Notes under the pieces: generated by a model
Seen by the model: only the letters and a program-made list of their open reading frames with translations
Database searches by the model: none
Told to the model about the DNA's origin: nothing
Position numbers and translations under genes: made by a program
Part shown: one piece after another, positions 45,001-55,602 of the stretch
How the letters are laid out: the number at the start of each line of letters is the position of its first letter
Position numbering within the stretch: position 1 is the first letter of the stretch
Assembly: GCA_010645155.1 (NCBI GenBank)
Contig: CM021323.1
Location: forward strand, 5,273,349-5,337,348
Reading direction: 5' to 3'
From: Tigriopus japonicus
Taxonomy: Eukaryota; Arthropoda; Copepoda; Harpacticoida; Harpacticidae
Length of the DNA stretch: 64,000 bases

Positions 45001-46995
45001 TCCCAAGATGCTTGTATGAACGGCTTCCTGGAACCACATTTTCTCTCTTTGGACAGGATAGATTCAAATAGGATTCAAAAGCGATCGTACTTGGTGTCAT
45101 TATAAGTACAGGGTGCGCCACTTAAAATTTGACAAGGAAAACACATTTGTATGTTGAATTCCTTTTTCACTTAAAATTTTCACTATTTTACATTGACATC
45201 ACAATTACAATTCAAAATACAGACGTATTTCATTAAAGAGGTTTTTCATTTAATGCTCAAAGATATGCATAGAGATACTCATCGTATAAAGCATGAGCTC
45301 TGAATTCAGAACGGATTTCAAAATTAGACCTTGGGTCCAATTATTGTACTAAAATGTAAGGTTTTTGTAACAAACCTTGTCCCATTGAAATTTCATTGTT
45401 CTGATCCTTGGCTTAACTGTTAAGGAAAGAGAAGATCTAGTTCCCTTTTATCTCTAGAGCTCAAATCAATGATGGACTTTATTTTTAGCTATATTCTGAA
45501 GAGGAAGATGGGAGGCACCAATAACAGTAATAGTTTAGCTTCCCCAAACGCAATTATAAAGACTGACAAAGTTCCTAGAGAGCCAGGTGGTGCAATATCT
45601 GCTCATTTGTTGTGATGAAATTCAAGTTATGGAGTTAACCTCCATTGAACAAAGTAATCTAGCAATAGCATCATCATACAGAAGTCTGCAAAAACCCTAC
45701 AATATTTTTAAGCCCTATTTTTTTTATTTTGCCAGTTTTAACCGTAGTTGTAGTAAACTACAAATTGAACTTCTATATTAATTTTGAGGACTGTTGACAA
45801 TGAATACTAAAACCTGCAAACCAGGTTCGAGACAAGGAACGAAATCAGTTTGTCAAATTTAAATTTCGAAAATCTGCAAATTTCTTTTAATTCAATTAAT
45901 TAGTTCACAGGCAAAAACGCAAGTCAAATTAGACAGGCATACTAAAAAACAAATATTTGTACATTTTCTTTTGCTCAATTCTTAATTGGTGTGGTTATCT
46001 AAAATATTGTCGAAATTCATTCAGTCCAATTTGATGCAACAAAACTCCGATCGAAAATAGCCAATGAAAAATGATCTGCAGGATAGATTTTACCAATTTA
46101 AAAAACACTCCTACAAAACGGCCTCCTGATAAAAAAGTTTTCAAACATTTGTTTTAAGCAACATTCATCAACTAACACAATATAAAAAACATACGCCAAT
46201 ACTTTTCAATTACAAACATGGCATTAGTATTTGGTATATAAACGTGACTTTTCCAAATTAAAAAAAACCGCGTCTATTAATAAATGTATATCTAAATTTG
46301 ATTTATTTGTTTACAGGGAATCCCATTCCCTGTAGCAGTAGTAAAACATCCACAACCAACCCAAAATTCTCAATCTTCAAAACTTCTAAGCTTCATCCAT
46401 ATTCTCTTTGATTCCGATTAGCACACCGCATCTAAAACCAATCCGTACCTCCGCTCGATTGCTGAAAGACGAGAACGCGGAGCCACCCGAATCCTCACGC
46501 TCATGACCTTGGCCTTCTTCATTTGTTGGATGCCCTACGCTTGCTTATCGCTCTACTCGATGGCAGGAGGGAACATTCATTCAGCATGGCATGTTCTTCC
46601 TATTCTGTTTGCCAAAAGCTCAGTTTGTTGGAACCCGTTTCTCTACATCTTTTGTAACGATGAGGTAATAAATAATCAAAGCTCGACTTCTTTTCCTATT
46701 AGTAACCTAATCATGAAATTGATTTTGCTTTCAGTTCAAGCGCGTGATTCGCACACATTTCTCGGATCCGGTTCCAGCCTCGATGCTTCTTTCCGAAAGA
46801 GGCACTTTGGGTGGTCGGAGAGTCCGACATCCGGCGACGGCCATCCATTCCGAGATTCATCAGTTATCTTTGTCACCCAAGTCTTCCAAAGAATTCAAAT
46901 CATGTATGGCTCATTTCTCTTTGACCACGGAGAAGTCGTCCATGATGATTGTTCAAAACCCGGGAGAGATTTTGACGATCGGCCGACCTCAATAG
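39022..46995 (+). CDS. Opsin, probably ciliary/TMT-like (406 aa, 6 exons)
   Basis: Exons 39022-39219, 39309-39468, 42907-43135, 43199-43328, 46422-46664 and 46735-46995 are joined by GT/AG in frame (1221 nt). Opsins are seven-transmembrane G-protein-coupled receptors that bind retinal. The retinal-binding lysine is present in FAKSSVCWNP (Lys304), followed by NPFLY (310-314). Other marks are N-glycosylation sequons at Asn2 and Asn15, GTLLNGS in TM1, Glu82 in TM2 at the usual Asp site, the disulfide pair Cys109/Cys197, Asp190/Glu191 near the ancestral counterion site with Thr112 at the vertebrate counterion site, and CWMPYA in TM6 (274-279). Odd points: the E/DRY motif at the end of TM3 is Ser133-Arg134-Ser135, and the tripeptide after NPFLY is NDE, not the NKQ-type of ciliary or the HPK-type of rhabdomeric opsins. 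The subfamily is inferred from TM5-TM7 similarity and is not certain. Introns 2 (3.4 kb) and 4 (3.1 kb) are transposon-rich. Confidence 0.92.
43765..44238. mobile_element. hAT-like element with long inverted arms, terminus T/AAGAGCACT (opsin intron 4)
   Basis: The arms of about 150 bp are inverted: for example GAAGATAGCAACGGTCA in the left arm matches GAAGATAGCAGCGGTCA on the other strand of the right arm, and AAGTGCCTCAAATGT is shared exactly. The loop is roughly 43925-44085. The flanking 8-mers are identical, GGCAAAAC (43757-43764 and 44239-44246). The small open frame inside (43777-43965) is part of the arm, not a gene. Confidence 0.82.
45308..45412 (+). repeat. Dispersed repeat, copy 1 (opsin intron 4)
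   Basis: The segment CAGAACGGATTTCAAAATTA ... TTGGGTCCAATTATTGTACT ... CATTGAAATTTCATTGTTCT is found in reverse orientation at 54583-54712. The copy there also has inverted ACACTGGGTCCGAT ends around the core. Probably a MITE fragment; the family is unknown. Confidence 0.55.
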
Positions 46996-47102
46996 ATATC
47001 TAACGTATTTTTTCCCTCCCCTCTCTCAACTTTGTCAGATAAGAATATTAGCCGATCAATGATCGCTAAATATCACCCCTAACGAAATTTCCTCGAAATA
47101 TA

Positions 47103-47108
47103 TTTATT
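47103..47108 (-). promoter_or_regulatory. Polyadenylation signal of GTF2H1
   Basis: AATAAA on the minus strand, 31 bases past the GTF2H1 stop codon and pointing into the short gap shared with the convergent opsin gene. Confidence 0.55.
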
Positions 47109-47138
47109 CTCTGCATCTAAAAAAAGGCCAATTCCGCA

Positions 47139-48848
47139 TCACCTCTTTGGCCCCGGGATTTTCTTCTGTTTCCATGAGGCGTATTTTCTGAAGGCAGATT
47201 CGAGCATTTGGTTGATGTGACTGGTGAGCTGACCACTAATACTCGTATAATTCCGAGCGAGCTCGTTTTCGAACGGTCTCAACTTGACTTGTTGGAACTT
47301 GTTCAGAGTCTCGTACATTTTGGCGGCTTTTTCCTGAAGCTGGGGCGTGGTGGGCGGAAAACACGCCCAGAAATGCCGAGCCAACTCACACAGGGATGTG
47401 TACAACTGTCTCAACTCGATCTGAACCGATTGGGGACACTGATCGGCCAAATCGTTCCTTCGACCACTTTGCATTAAACTGCCGCCGGGCGACAAGTCCA
47501 CCAAAGCTCCCACGGCTTGAGATTGGCTCAGGGTCTGGGTACAATTGGCACTTTCCCAGTCATGGACCATCGAGAGTATCACTTGCCGCGAATGGGCGAT
47601 TTGCTCCTGGGTCAGGAACTCTGAGGGTTGGGCCGGCGTGGGACCGTTGAGATAGCGTTCCACTTTGGCCAGGTTCAATGCGGCCGTCTTTTTGGGCGCC
47701 GGGGCTTCCAGATCTTCATAGTCGAGCTTTTCCCGGAGTCGCTTTCGAGTCACGGCTGGATCCGGGATCACGGCGGATTTGGCGGACGATCCGTTAGCGG
47801 TCATTGGGAGGGCGGGGGTGCCATTCACAGCCGAGGTTTTATTAGTGCCGGTAGGATTGGGAGCCGTGGGCGTGGCGGAAGGGGCTTGAGGCGTTTCGGC
47901 CGCTCGCATGACCATGATGGAATGCTGATTGAACCGCTTGATGATGCTTTGATGCACGATATTGGCCGCGTTCTTGACGGTAGCCTCACCGGCACCGTAA
48001 TTCTCGTCGATGGTGTTGTCACTGAAAGCACTGATATTGGCCACGGTATCATTGACGCCTCGTTTGAGTTGCTCCTTGATGCTCTTATCGTCCTCCTTGG
48101 CGCAATCCGTGAAAATATCCTTGAGTCCATGACCGTGAACGCGATCTCTATGAAAATAATGCGATTGGAAGAACTTGGTCCAGAACTCTTGTTCCGAGAT
48201 CTTCATGGGTACGTTCTCCATGTGCTTCTTTTTCACGGCCGGATACGTCTTGAATATGGACTGAATGATATCGGGCGTGAGATTATACTTCAACCCATTG
48301 GCTCCATCGGCCTGAGGCTTGATATCACCCAAAAACGAACCCGAAACGCCCACCCCTTGCCCTACATTGCCTTTCGTACTAGCTACCGCTTTTTGGGCGT
48401 GCTGAGCCCAGAACTCTTCCGTCGTGATGATCTGAGTAATGACCAGATCTTTATACAACTGTAACAAACCCGGATTCTCGGACAACATGCGGTTTTTCTC
48501 CTCCAACTCTTTGTTGACCTTACGTTTAAATCTGGGCAAGAGTTGGACCAACATCTCCTTGACATTGTTCCTTTCAGCCACTTGAACGGCTTGACCCTCG
48601 GGATTGACGAAATGGAACGACGTGGAACTGCCATCGTGCAGCACGATTTGCAACTGGATCTTGGTCTTGCCCTCGGGGGAAATCTTTTGGGTCTTGATAT
48701 CGCCGTATTTGTGCACGATGTTGAAGGCGTCCGACTTGGATTTCATCATCCAGGCGAGTCTTTCGCTCATGAGATAGAGCGTGCCATCGTTCTTCTTGTG
48801 CTTCACATGAGCTACTTGCAGCAAGATATTCTCGGCTGAACGACTCAT
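47139..48848 (-). CDS. GTF2H1: General transcription factor IIH subunit 1 (TFIIH p62), 569 aa, intronless
   Basis: One uninterrupted frame. p62 is a core subunit of TFIIH, which opens promoters in RNA polymerase II transcription and DNA around lesions in nucleotide excision repair. The N-terminal PH-like domain is clear: HVKHKKNDGTLYLMSERLAW (about 14-33), MMKSKSDAFNIVHKYGDIKT, then KIQLQIVLHDGSSTSFHFVN (about 62-81). BSD-type segments follow: TTEEFWAQHA (about 142-151) and SEQEFWTKFFQSHYFHRDRV (about 217-236), the latter with the typical FW and FF/YF residues. A Pro/Thr/Ala-rich linker (about 320-365) leads into a helical C-terminus. Human p62 is 548 residues, so the length fits. Lack of introns contrasts with neighbours but the frame is intact, so it is probably functional. 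Its stop lies 143 bases from that of the opsin gene. Confidence 0.95.
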   Translation of the reverse strand: MSRSAENILLQVAHVKHKKNDGTLYLMSERLAWMMKSKSDAFNIVHKYGDIKTQKISPEGKTKIQLQIVLHDGSSTSFHFVNPEGQAVQVAERNNVKEMLVQLLPRFKRKVNKELEEKNRMLSENPGLLQLYKDLVITQIITTEEFWAQHAQKAVASTKGNVGQGVGVSGSFLGDIKPQADGANGLKYNLTPDIIQSIFKTYPAVKKKHMENVPMKISEQEFWTKFFQSHYFHRDRVHGHGLKDIFTDCAKEDDKSIKEQLKRGVNDTVANISAFSDNTIDENYGAGEATVKNAANIVHQSIIKRFNQHSIMVMRAAETPQAPSATPTAPNPTGTNKTSAVNGTPALPMTANGSSAKSAVIPDPAVTRKRLREKLDYEDLEAPAPKKTAALNLAKVERYLNGPTPAQPSEFLTQEQIAHSRQVILSMVHDWESANCTQTLSQSQAVGALVDLSPGGSLMQSGRRNDLADQCPQSVQIELRQLYTSLCELARHFWACFPPTTPQLQEKAAKMYETLNKFQQVKLRPFENELARNYTSISGQLTSHINQMLESAFRKYASWKQKKIPGPKR

Positions 48849-50146
48849 CTTGGATGGAACAAGCTCTCTTGGGCGGATTCAATGCGGATTAGGGGGCGGA
48901 GGCATGATTGAAGCGGTGGAGGTTGCTCACTGATCCATCGTGTTTTGGAGACTCCTCAGTCGGTAGTTGGTTGCCCTAGATTAGATCAGCAGGCACCAGG
49001 AGTGAGTGAGTGAGTTGAGGTTCGAGTCAGCTGGTTCAGGAAGTTTAGAGCAACTAGAGATCGGATGGAGATGAGAGGATCGAAATCTTTGAGATTTAGC
49101 TTTTAGTCTGTTTGATAGATGGAGACAATCAACTGGGGATTCTTGGAGCCGAATGGCTTGGCATGGGCAAAGGGGGTTCAAACCTTAAAGTAGTCGTAAT
49201 CATATTTACCGTACGAGGTGCGAAAATATGGAATAAAATCCCTTTAGAAGGTCGAACTTGTCACACAATCAACCAATTCAAGTCTTGGTACGACGCCTCA
49301 CGAGAGGATCAATCCCTGTGACCAACGTTGCTTTGCCACACCCTTTTGTTTTTTGTCACTGATGTCTCTCATATAACCTTATAAGTTCCTGGAGACTATT
49401 TTTTTAGAAGGAATATTGCCGATCCTTGCATTTTTTCGCGGCCGGAAGTTGTTTGCACTGAAAGACGGCTCAATTCTAACTTACTGGCTTATTTTGGCCA
49501 TCCTAGCCACTCAATTCCGGAAATTTTAATGAATTGAAGAGCTTGATTGGTATTTTTGCTCTCACCGAAAGAACATTTTCCGTCTTGACTTGAAAACAGA
49601 GAAAAATGCAAAAGAAATAAGAGTGAATGAACGTACTTTGCTTCACTTTTGAGTTAGAATGACACCTTTTGTGTCAATGGTGTGGGTGTTCCTAATAAAA
49701 GTGTATTAGTTTCATTTCCTCGTCAATGATTTTTTTTTCAATTTTTTCTCAAAAGTTCAAACACCCTCAAGTAGAAGATCTCTTTCAATTGATGCTTGAA
49801 AGTGTCAAATTTTCAAAAAGGGTATTGTCATTCAAGGCCCACATAATACTTTTTGCGACATGGAAATGAGTGATAATTGATTCCTTTTAAGTGCATTTTT
49901 CTATCCCTATTAAAATTCTTGATGTTAATTGAAAAATAGAACAAAACAAAAATTCATTTTTTCCAATTTGTATCTTTGTCAAACTTTGGGTCAAAGCACT
50001 AAAAAGTAACAAAACGGGATATAATCTGGAATGTGAACAAAAAGAAAATTTGGTGTTCATGAAAGAAAAAGATCTCAGATAGTCCATTTTCTTGAAATTT
50101 ATTATAAAAGTACCGTCATCAACCTAAAGCGTGAGATTGAAACCAT
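48849..50146. other. GTF2H1 upstream region and retrotransposon fragment
   Basis: The first few hundred bases should hold the GTF2H1 promoter; no TATA box was assigned. Apart from the retrotransposon scrap at about 49206-49321, nothing coding is seen. Confidence 0.4.
49206..49321 (+). mobile_element. Fragment of a CR1/L2-like reverse transcriptase 3' end
   Basis: The translation VRGAKIWNKIPLEGR, followed by an INQFKSWYDASRE segment and a stop, matches the conserved end of CR1/L2-type polyproteins (R--K-WN-LP ... FK---D). It is independent of the copy at 1780-3440. Less than 120 bp remains recognisable. Confidence 0.55.
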
Positions 50147-51978
50147 CCCTAAATTAGGTATGAGCCCTATATTTCTAACAAATCTTCGTAAACAAACTTT
50201 TCAGTGTTGCCCAAATCTGACATCATCATGCCAGTTTCGAAGGTCAAACATACTTGTGAATAAATATGCCCGAAATAAATGTCTCTTGTTAGAAAAGTAA
50301 TTTCCAAGCAGGGTCCACGAACTTACCACAGGGAGTCTTCATACAGCAAGAGCAATGGGGAGAAGAAAAACAGCGAGGAAGTGCTTAGATTGGGAAAATG
50401 TTCAAAAGAATATGGTAATGAAGGAGAAGTAGGAATAGACAAATGGCACATACGTTTGAAACCATTAGAGACTTCTAAACATAAGATGATTTAAAGAAGC
50501 TCAGAGTTATGATCATCTCATTTTGGATTCTCTCTTCTGATTGGTTGGTTCTGATTGAAGAAGAAATAGGCCAAAAGAAAGAAAACACGGAGGAGCAAGA
50601 AACAATGAATAATCTTTAATAATCTTTAAAACGGCTTCACATTACAAGAACAAAATAAATTTGCTTAACCAAGAGCACTAAGATCATCTAAGGAACTAGT
50701 GGCACCTTCAAGTTCTAAAAATTAAGATCAAAACCTTGAAAATCTAAGTGCAAAGGGTGATGCCAAAGGTGTAGATGCACAGTCAGAAAGTATTTTGTGG
50801 ATTTTTTCTAGTTTTAGACTTCATTTTCCATGCTCAAAATGTTTTATTTCATCTAATAAGTCCTTGATCACAATGTTTTATGAAAAGTTTGAATGACCAT
50901 TCTGACGCATCATTCACATCACTAGGAGTGCATTTTGTTTTGGTTTGCTAGCATCATGCGTTTTGTGTTACTTTGAAATAAATAACCACAAAAATAGGTT
51001 TCAGTTTTATCCAACATGATAGTGAAATCAAGGATACTTTACTCACCAAAACTCAAGCCATTGGGTATGATGTCATTTCAAAGCCAATTATGGCTATGAT
51101 ATGACTGAGAATGGATGCCTCATTGTAATTTAGGATTTAATTTGTTTTATTGATAATTTAAATCCAAGTGAAGAGTATTATGCTGTGTTAGTAAATTGCG
51201 GAGGGAAAGGTCAAAAGGTAAACCCTCTTGGTAGAAATATCAAGTTAGAATGAATCCAAGAAACAAAGAGTTGATGGTTGATCTTCTGGAGAAACAAGAA
51301 CGGCAAAAAAAAAGGCACAAACACTTCTTAAAAACCTCTTGTTGCTTTGTGGATTTTTTATGAAAACAAAGATAGCTTACATTCCTGGATGAACTTAATT
51401 TAAAAAATTAGTCAGTAGTTTCTACATACAGTTAAAGTTTCAAAGTAAGAATTTTGTCTTTCTTAGTAATATTATTCTCAAATCAAATGTGATTCTTGTA
51501 TGAAGAGATGTTCTGTTGTGTTTTCTCGTGAAGAGCAAACTATTCTTATCGTTTCTAATTTTTTCTTTTTCATTTTAATCTAAATAGTTTAATATCCAAC
51601 TTATTCCTAGACTATATTTAAGATCCTTTTTTCATCCAAGTTCATTTGTGTTAGATGAGTTTTCATTTTGGCTTTAACACAAAAACAATATTGTTCGATG
51701 CAGCGCAGTGAACGTTTTTAGAACTCTCCTCAGTCGGGTTCTGAAGCTCAGAGAGCTCAGATATCTCTCTACCTATAGTGCTTCTCTAAATTTAATAAAT
51801 ACATAAGATAAGGAATATGTATTCGACTCCTATTCACTTATTAAAAATATGGTGGTAGAAATATTGTGCTGTAAAAGTACAAATCAAAGTGCACAAGAAA
51901 TGAAGTACAAATGAGAACGACGATATACTCTGAGAAGAAAGTCGTGTCTTTCTTTTACTCTGAGCCTATACGTATATT

Positions 51979-52600
51979 ACAGTAATGTGTTGACAGTTTT
52001 CCATGATCAAGCATCCAGTGTCCCTCCACTAGCTTCTAGGATGGTTTGGATTAATTTAGGATGTAATGTAAAGACAAATAAGTGAGAATTTATTGCTGGA
52101 ACAGGAAGTGTCACTTTGATGTCCATTGCCTTTTTCATGTAGTGTTCTAGATCGCTTTAAATCAGGGGTGGGCAAACCCTGGCCCGCGGGTCAAATGTGA
52201 CCCGCGAGAGGATCAGTAAAATATATAAGATTGATTATGCATATGTACGGTTGGTAGATTGTAGAATTTTATACTAGAAATTCTTTGCCGTTTTGGATGG
52301 TGTGGCCCGCGAGCGCCAAAGGTCCGGTCAATTAGGCCCACCGCTAAATAGGTTTGCACATCCCTGCTTTAAATCATTGTAAAAAAAACTGAATGGCATG
52401 AATTAAGTTTTACTCGGTCCTGGAGAAAGGGAAGTAGTTTAGAAACATCTCCAACAAAAAAGAACTGAGATACTTCTGTCCAACACGATTCAAGAGCTCA
52501 AAGAATTTTGACCATTTATTTCCATTTTCGCAAAAAAATTTTACACCTTAAAAATGGGTTAAATCCTTGAGTTGTCCAAACTTTTCAAATTGGTTGATAG
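51979..52600 (-). mobile_element. Decayed repeat with a possible transposase C-terminus, interrupted by a hAT element
   Basis: The outer part matches 62895-63085. In both, a minus-strand frame reads alike: VPAINSHLFVFTLHPK here and VPAMIHHLFVFQLHPK there. Here it continues LIQTILEASGGTLDA to a stop about 60 bp from ACAGTAATGTGTTGACAG (from 51979). A short coding end close to such a terminus is reminiscent of Tc1/mariner elements, but this is inference. Confidence 0.45.
52163..52366. mobile_element. hAT-like MITE, terminus CAGGGGTGGGCAAACC, 204 bp
   Basis: The left end is CAGGGGTGGGCAAACCCTGG and the right end on the other strand CAGGGATGTGCAAACC, with GGCCCGCGGG-type GC-rich blocks inside. 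It is flanked by a perfect 8-bp duplication CTTTAAAT (52155-52162 and 52367-52374). The homologous repeat at 62895-63085 has a single GTTTTAAA at this point and no insert, i.e. an empty site. Confidence 0.93.
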
Positions 52601-53906
52601 CATATTAAACATCAATTCCAAAGATAGAAAGACTTGTTGGAGGTCGATTGGATGTCAAGTTTTAAAATATAATTAAAAAATTAAGAAATTTTGCTTCAAA
52701 TTTTGTAACAAAGCTTTCTTATCGGGGAGTAGGTCCAATTCTTGGTTGAAATCGAAGTAAAATAAACTCTTTTTTTCATGTGTATTTTTTATTTGGTTTA
52801 TTTCTCGAAAATCTTCATTTCCTGAACTTTGAACTGAGTCTTCTGATCTTTTGGTCTTTTAGCTTTATCTTTTCGCCGTTATGATTTTTCTATCGCTTTT
52901 GTTCGATTGATTCCTCTTTCCTCTGATGCTTCCTTTCCCTTGTTTTTTCGGTGGGTTTTAAAAGAGCCTGACAAATTCAGTGTAATGGACACAGGAAGCA
53001 ACAGTAGTGGACTGATAAGTTTAGGCAAGGCAACGTTAGGTTAGTTTATGTTGTTGTAACTAGACTGTTAGTTAATGGGGAAAATACAACGTTAATAGCC
53101 CTATTTATTCTAAATCACGTAAACTAACTGACCAAAGCCAACCTTCATCAAATTAACCTTACTTATGGGTGTCATTGGGCTATTTTCTTGAAGCAGCTTT
53201 GTAATCCCATCCACAACCTCTTCCCTGCTTATTCGTCTCTCTTCCCCTGCTCTTGGTGCTTACACATGACACCCTCCCCTCCCTAACGTGTTCGTGGACC
53301 CTACTTGCAAATTACTTTTGTAACATGAGACATTCATTTCGGGCATATTTATTCACAAGTATGTTTGACCTTCGAAACTGGCATGATGATGTCAGATTTT
53401 GGCAACGCTAAAAAGTTTGTTTACGAAGATTTGTTAGAAATATAGGGCTCATATTAAATTAGGCCAACATTAACAGCTGAAAACGTATTGACGGTCTTTT
53501 CCTTCTTTTTGCTTTGGCGCACAGCGGTCTCGCAACCTGGCATTTTTTAGAATGTTCTCGGGGAAACGAACTGGGAACAAAAAATGAGAATCCCTGGCCC
53601 AGTAAAAAAGGCAGGTGTTCCCTCCATTTTGAAAACTTGCGAATAAATGGGGCTAAACGGAGAGTAAGGACGTCACACACATGTTATTTATAAGAAACGA
53701 AAAAAAATCATCTGTATTCTCACCTAGAAGGTCAAGGCATCAGACCCCGTGGGTGGATATTTTGAAGTTTGAAATCCAGATACATATATCGTCAAAAGCC
53801 AATCCACGAGAACGTCAAATAACTACCAATTGCTAAAAAAAGGTCACATCAATGTTATGGAGGGTTAGCCATGTTTGCCCCACTTTGACCTCCTTGTTCT
53901 GGGTCC

Positions 53907-54004
53907 GTATTCTCAACTCGTACTTGGTGCTTTAAGTAAGACTTCAGGAACGAAGTTACTACATAGAAGTTCAACTTCAAGTACCAAGAACGAGTTGAGA
54001 ATAC
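53907..54004. repeat. 98-bp palindromic sequence
   Basis: Arms GTATTCTCAACTCGTACTTG then GTGCTTTAAG and, on the other strand, GTATTCTCAACTCGTTCTTG then GTACTTGAAG, with a loop of about 38 bases. Possibly a small foldback/MITE. Confidence 0.6.
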
Positions 54005-54154
54005 AGTAAAAGATCATAAGAGGCGTAATATCTGCACAGAAACGGTAGTTATCAAGTTCCTGGACGTCTCTTCCGTCCATTTGAAACAATGTAGAATTAT
54101 AAATCATGCATTCATGCTCCATCGATATTTATGCGTGTTTTTGATTGGCTGTGG

Positions 54155-54340
54155 CAAGTGGCAATCCCTTTTTAGGTCAGGGCCCACAATTTAACGATCA
54201 AAGAGCTTTGGGCCCACGAGCACAGTACTATGGATGGCTTACGGGTCCGCTATTTTGGACTTTCCCCTTAGCGCCTGGGCCCACCAATGACCACCCTAAG
54301 GCTCACATGTGGGCTGTGGCCCACCGGTTGCCGACCCCTG
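54155..54340. mobile_element. hAT-like MITE, CAGCGGTCGGCAACC family, copy 2 (internally deleted, 186 bp)
   Basis: The right end GGTTGCCGACCCCTG is intact; the left end (CAAGTGGCAATCCCTTTT) is degenerate. About 60 bp near the left end are missing relative to 36488-36736. The flanking 8-mers GGCTGTGG (54147-54154) and GGCTATGG (54341-54348) agree at 7 of 8. Confidence 0.82.
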
Positions 54341-54582
54341 GGCTATGGTTTAATAATCTTCACGTATTTTTTCCATTGTGCATTACATCACAATTGGAAC
54401 AACGACAGTAAATTTATGGGCAAGAGTACCCGAATATGCATTTTGCAACTCCACTAGATCAAAATGAGTACCTCAATTAAAAGAATTGCCATCAAATTGA
54501 TCACCGAAAATGCCACGGAAAAAATCATGGGACATAGAGTAGTGTCGACTGTCGACTAGTCCAAGGATGGCTCAAGCCAGGA

Positions 54583-54712
54583 TTACTTTCAAAATACACA
54601 CTGGGTCCGATTAGTACAATGAAAATTCAACGGAACAATATATTTGTTGCAAAAACCTCATATTTTATTACAATGATCGGACCCAGTGTATATTTTTGAA
54701 ATTCGTTCTGAC
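54583..54712 (-). repeat. Dispersed repeat, copy 2, with ACACTGGGTCCGAT inverted ends
   Basis: Inverted termini ACACTGGGTCCGATTAGTAC (left) and, on the other strand, ACACTGGGTCCGATCATTGT (right). It is related in reverse orientation to 45308-45412. Confidence 0.55.
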
Positions 54713-54724
54713 GTACAGTGGTTC

Positions 54725-55594
54725 CTGACTAGTCATGCATAATGTGACGTGTACGTAAGGAACATACTCAAAGGAAACCTGTTCAGATTATGGGCAATAA
54801 ATAAAGCAAATTGTTGATTGAAATGATTAAATTACTCGTAAAAAACAAGACAAACTTCATAGGATTAATGTTTACGGCACGAGTAGCTTTGTGAAACATG
54901 TCAAACCAAGGCCAAGTCTTATACGTGTCTTACACGTACTTAGTTTTACTTTAGATAACGAGCCATCAATCGATTATGGGCAATTGAAACACCCTTGTGT
55001 ATTTAAGAGTTCATTGAAGGGAAAACCTAGTCATAAAAAGTGATTTTTTTTTCTTCCTCCCTTCATTTTGACTAATCCTCAATTCAATTTTGTTTAATAT
55101 GCCTTGTTTGATTAGAACAAATCAAAGATTCAAGGAGCCATTATTGAAATACTAACGTACTTGTATGGCTTGTAAAATGTGATTTTGTGCCTCATTTGCA
55201 AGGAATGATATTTTTTGAAATATCAACTTTATTTTGAATGATTTTTTTTGTAATAAAGCAAGCAATATCAATGCTTGGATGATTTGGGTACCTGGTTATT
55301 GTTGGATCAATATTCAAGAAATGCTTCGGAAGAAAAGATAACATAGGGCGAGTCTTGTTAGTTAAACAATTCATACGCAAATTTGTACAAGTCTGTTGAT
55401 TTTTTGCACCTTATTTTGTGTCTTCGAAAAGTCTAGTTTTCACACTCTATCTCACATTTGATTACACCAAAGTTTTAATGACTTCATTCTATCAATTTTG
55501 CCTTTCCTAATGTCATGAATTGTAGTGGAGGTTTGAGACGTCAAGTGTCGTACACTTTGATGTACACGTAAATTGAACATTGAATGCGTACTTA
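54725..55594. other. Intergenic spacer without a gene
   Basis: AT-rich; nothing supported. Confidence 0.4.
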
Positions 55595-55602
55595 GCGATC
55601 AG

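Larger units (their letters stand above)
50147..53465. mobile_element. 3.3-kb element with about 176-bp terminal inverted repeats
   Basis: The left arm 50147-50322 and right arm 53290-53465 are reverse complements at high identity. Shared blocks include ATATTTCTAACAAATCTTCG, GACATCATCATGCCAGTTTC, GAAGGTCAAACATACTTGTG and TAAATATGCCCGAAAT. No transposase was found in the 2.97-kb interior, which instead contains other repeats (a decayed repeat at 51979-52600 with a hAT element in it). No target duplication could be fixed. Long inverted arms around non-coding filler suggest a non-autonomous DNA transposon; the superfamily is not determined. Confidence 0.75.

Noticed and set aside
47628..48464. 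278-codon plus-strand frame
   Set aside because: Antisense shadow of GTF2H1; composition mirrors the real gene.
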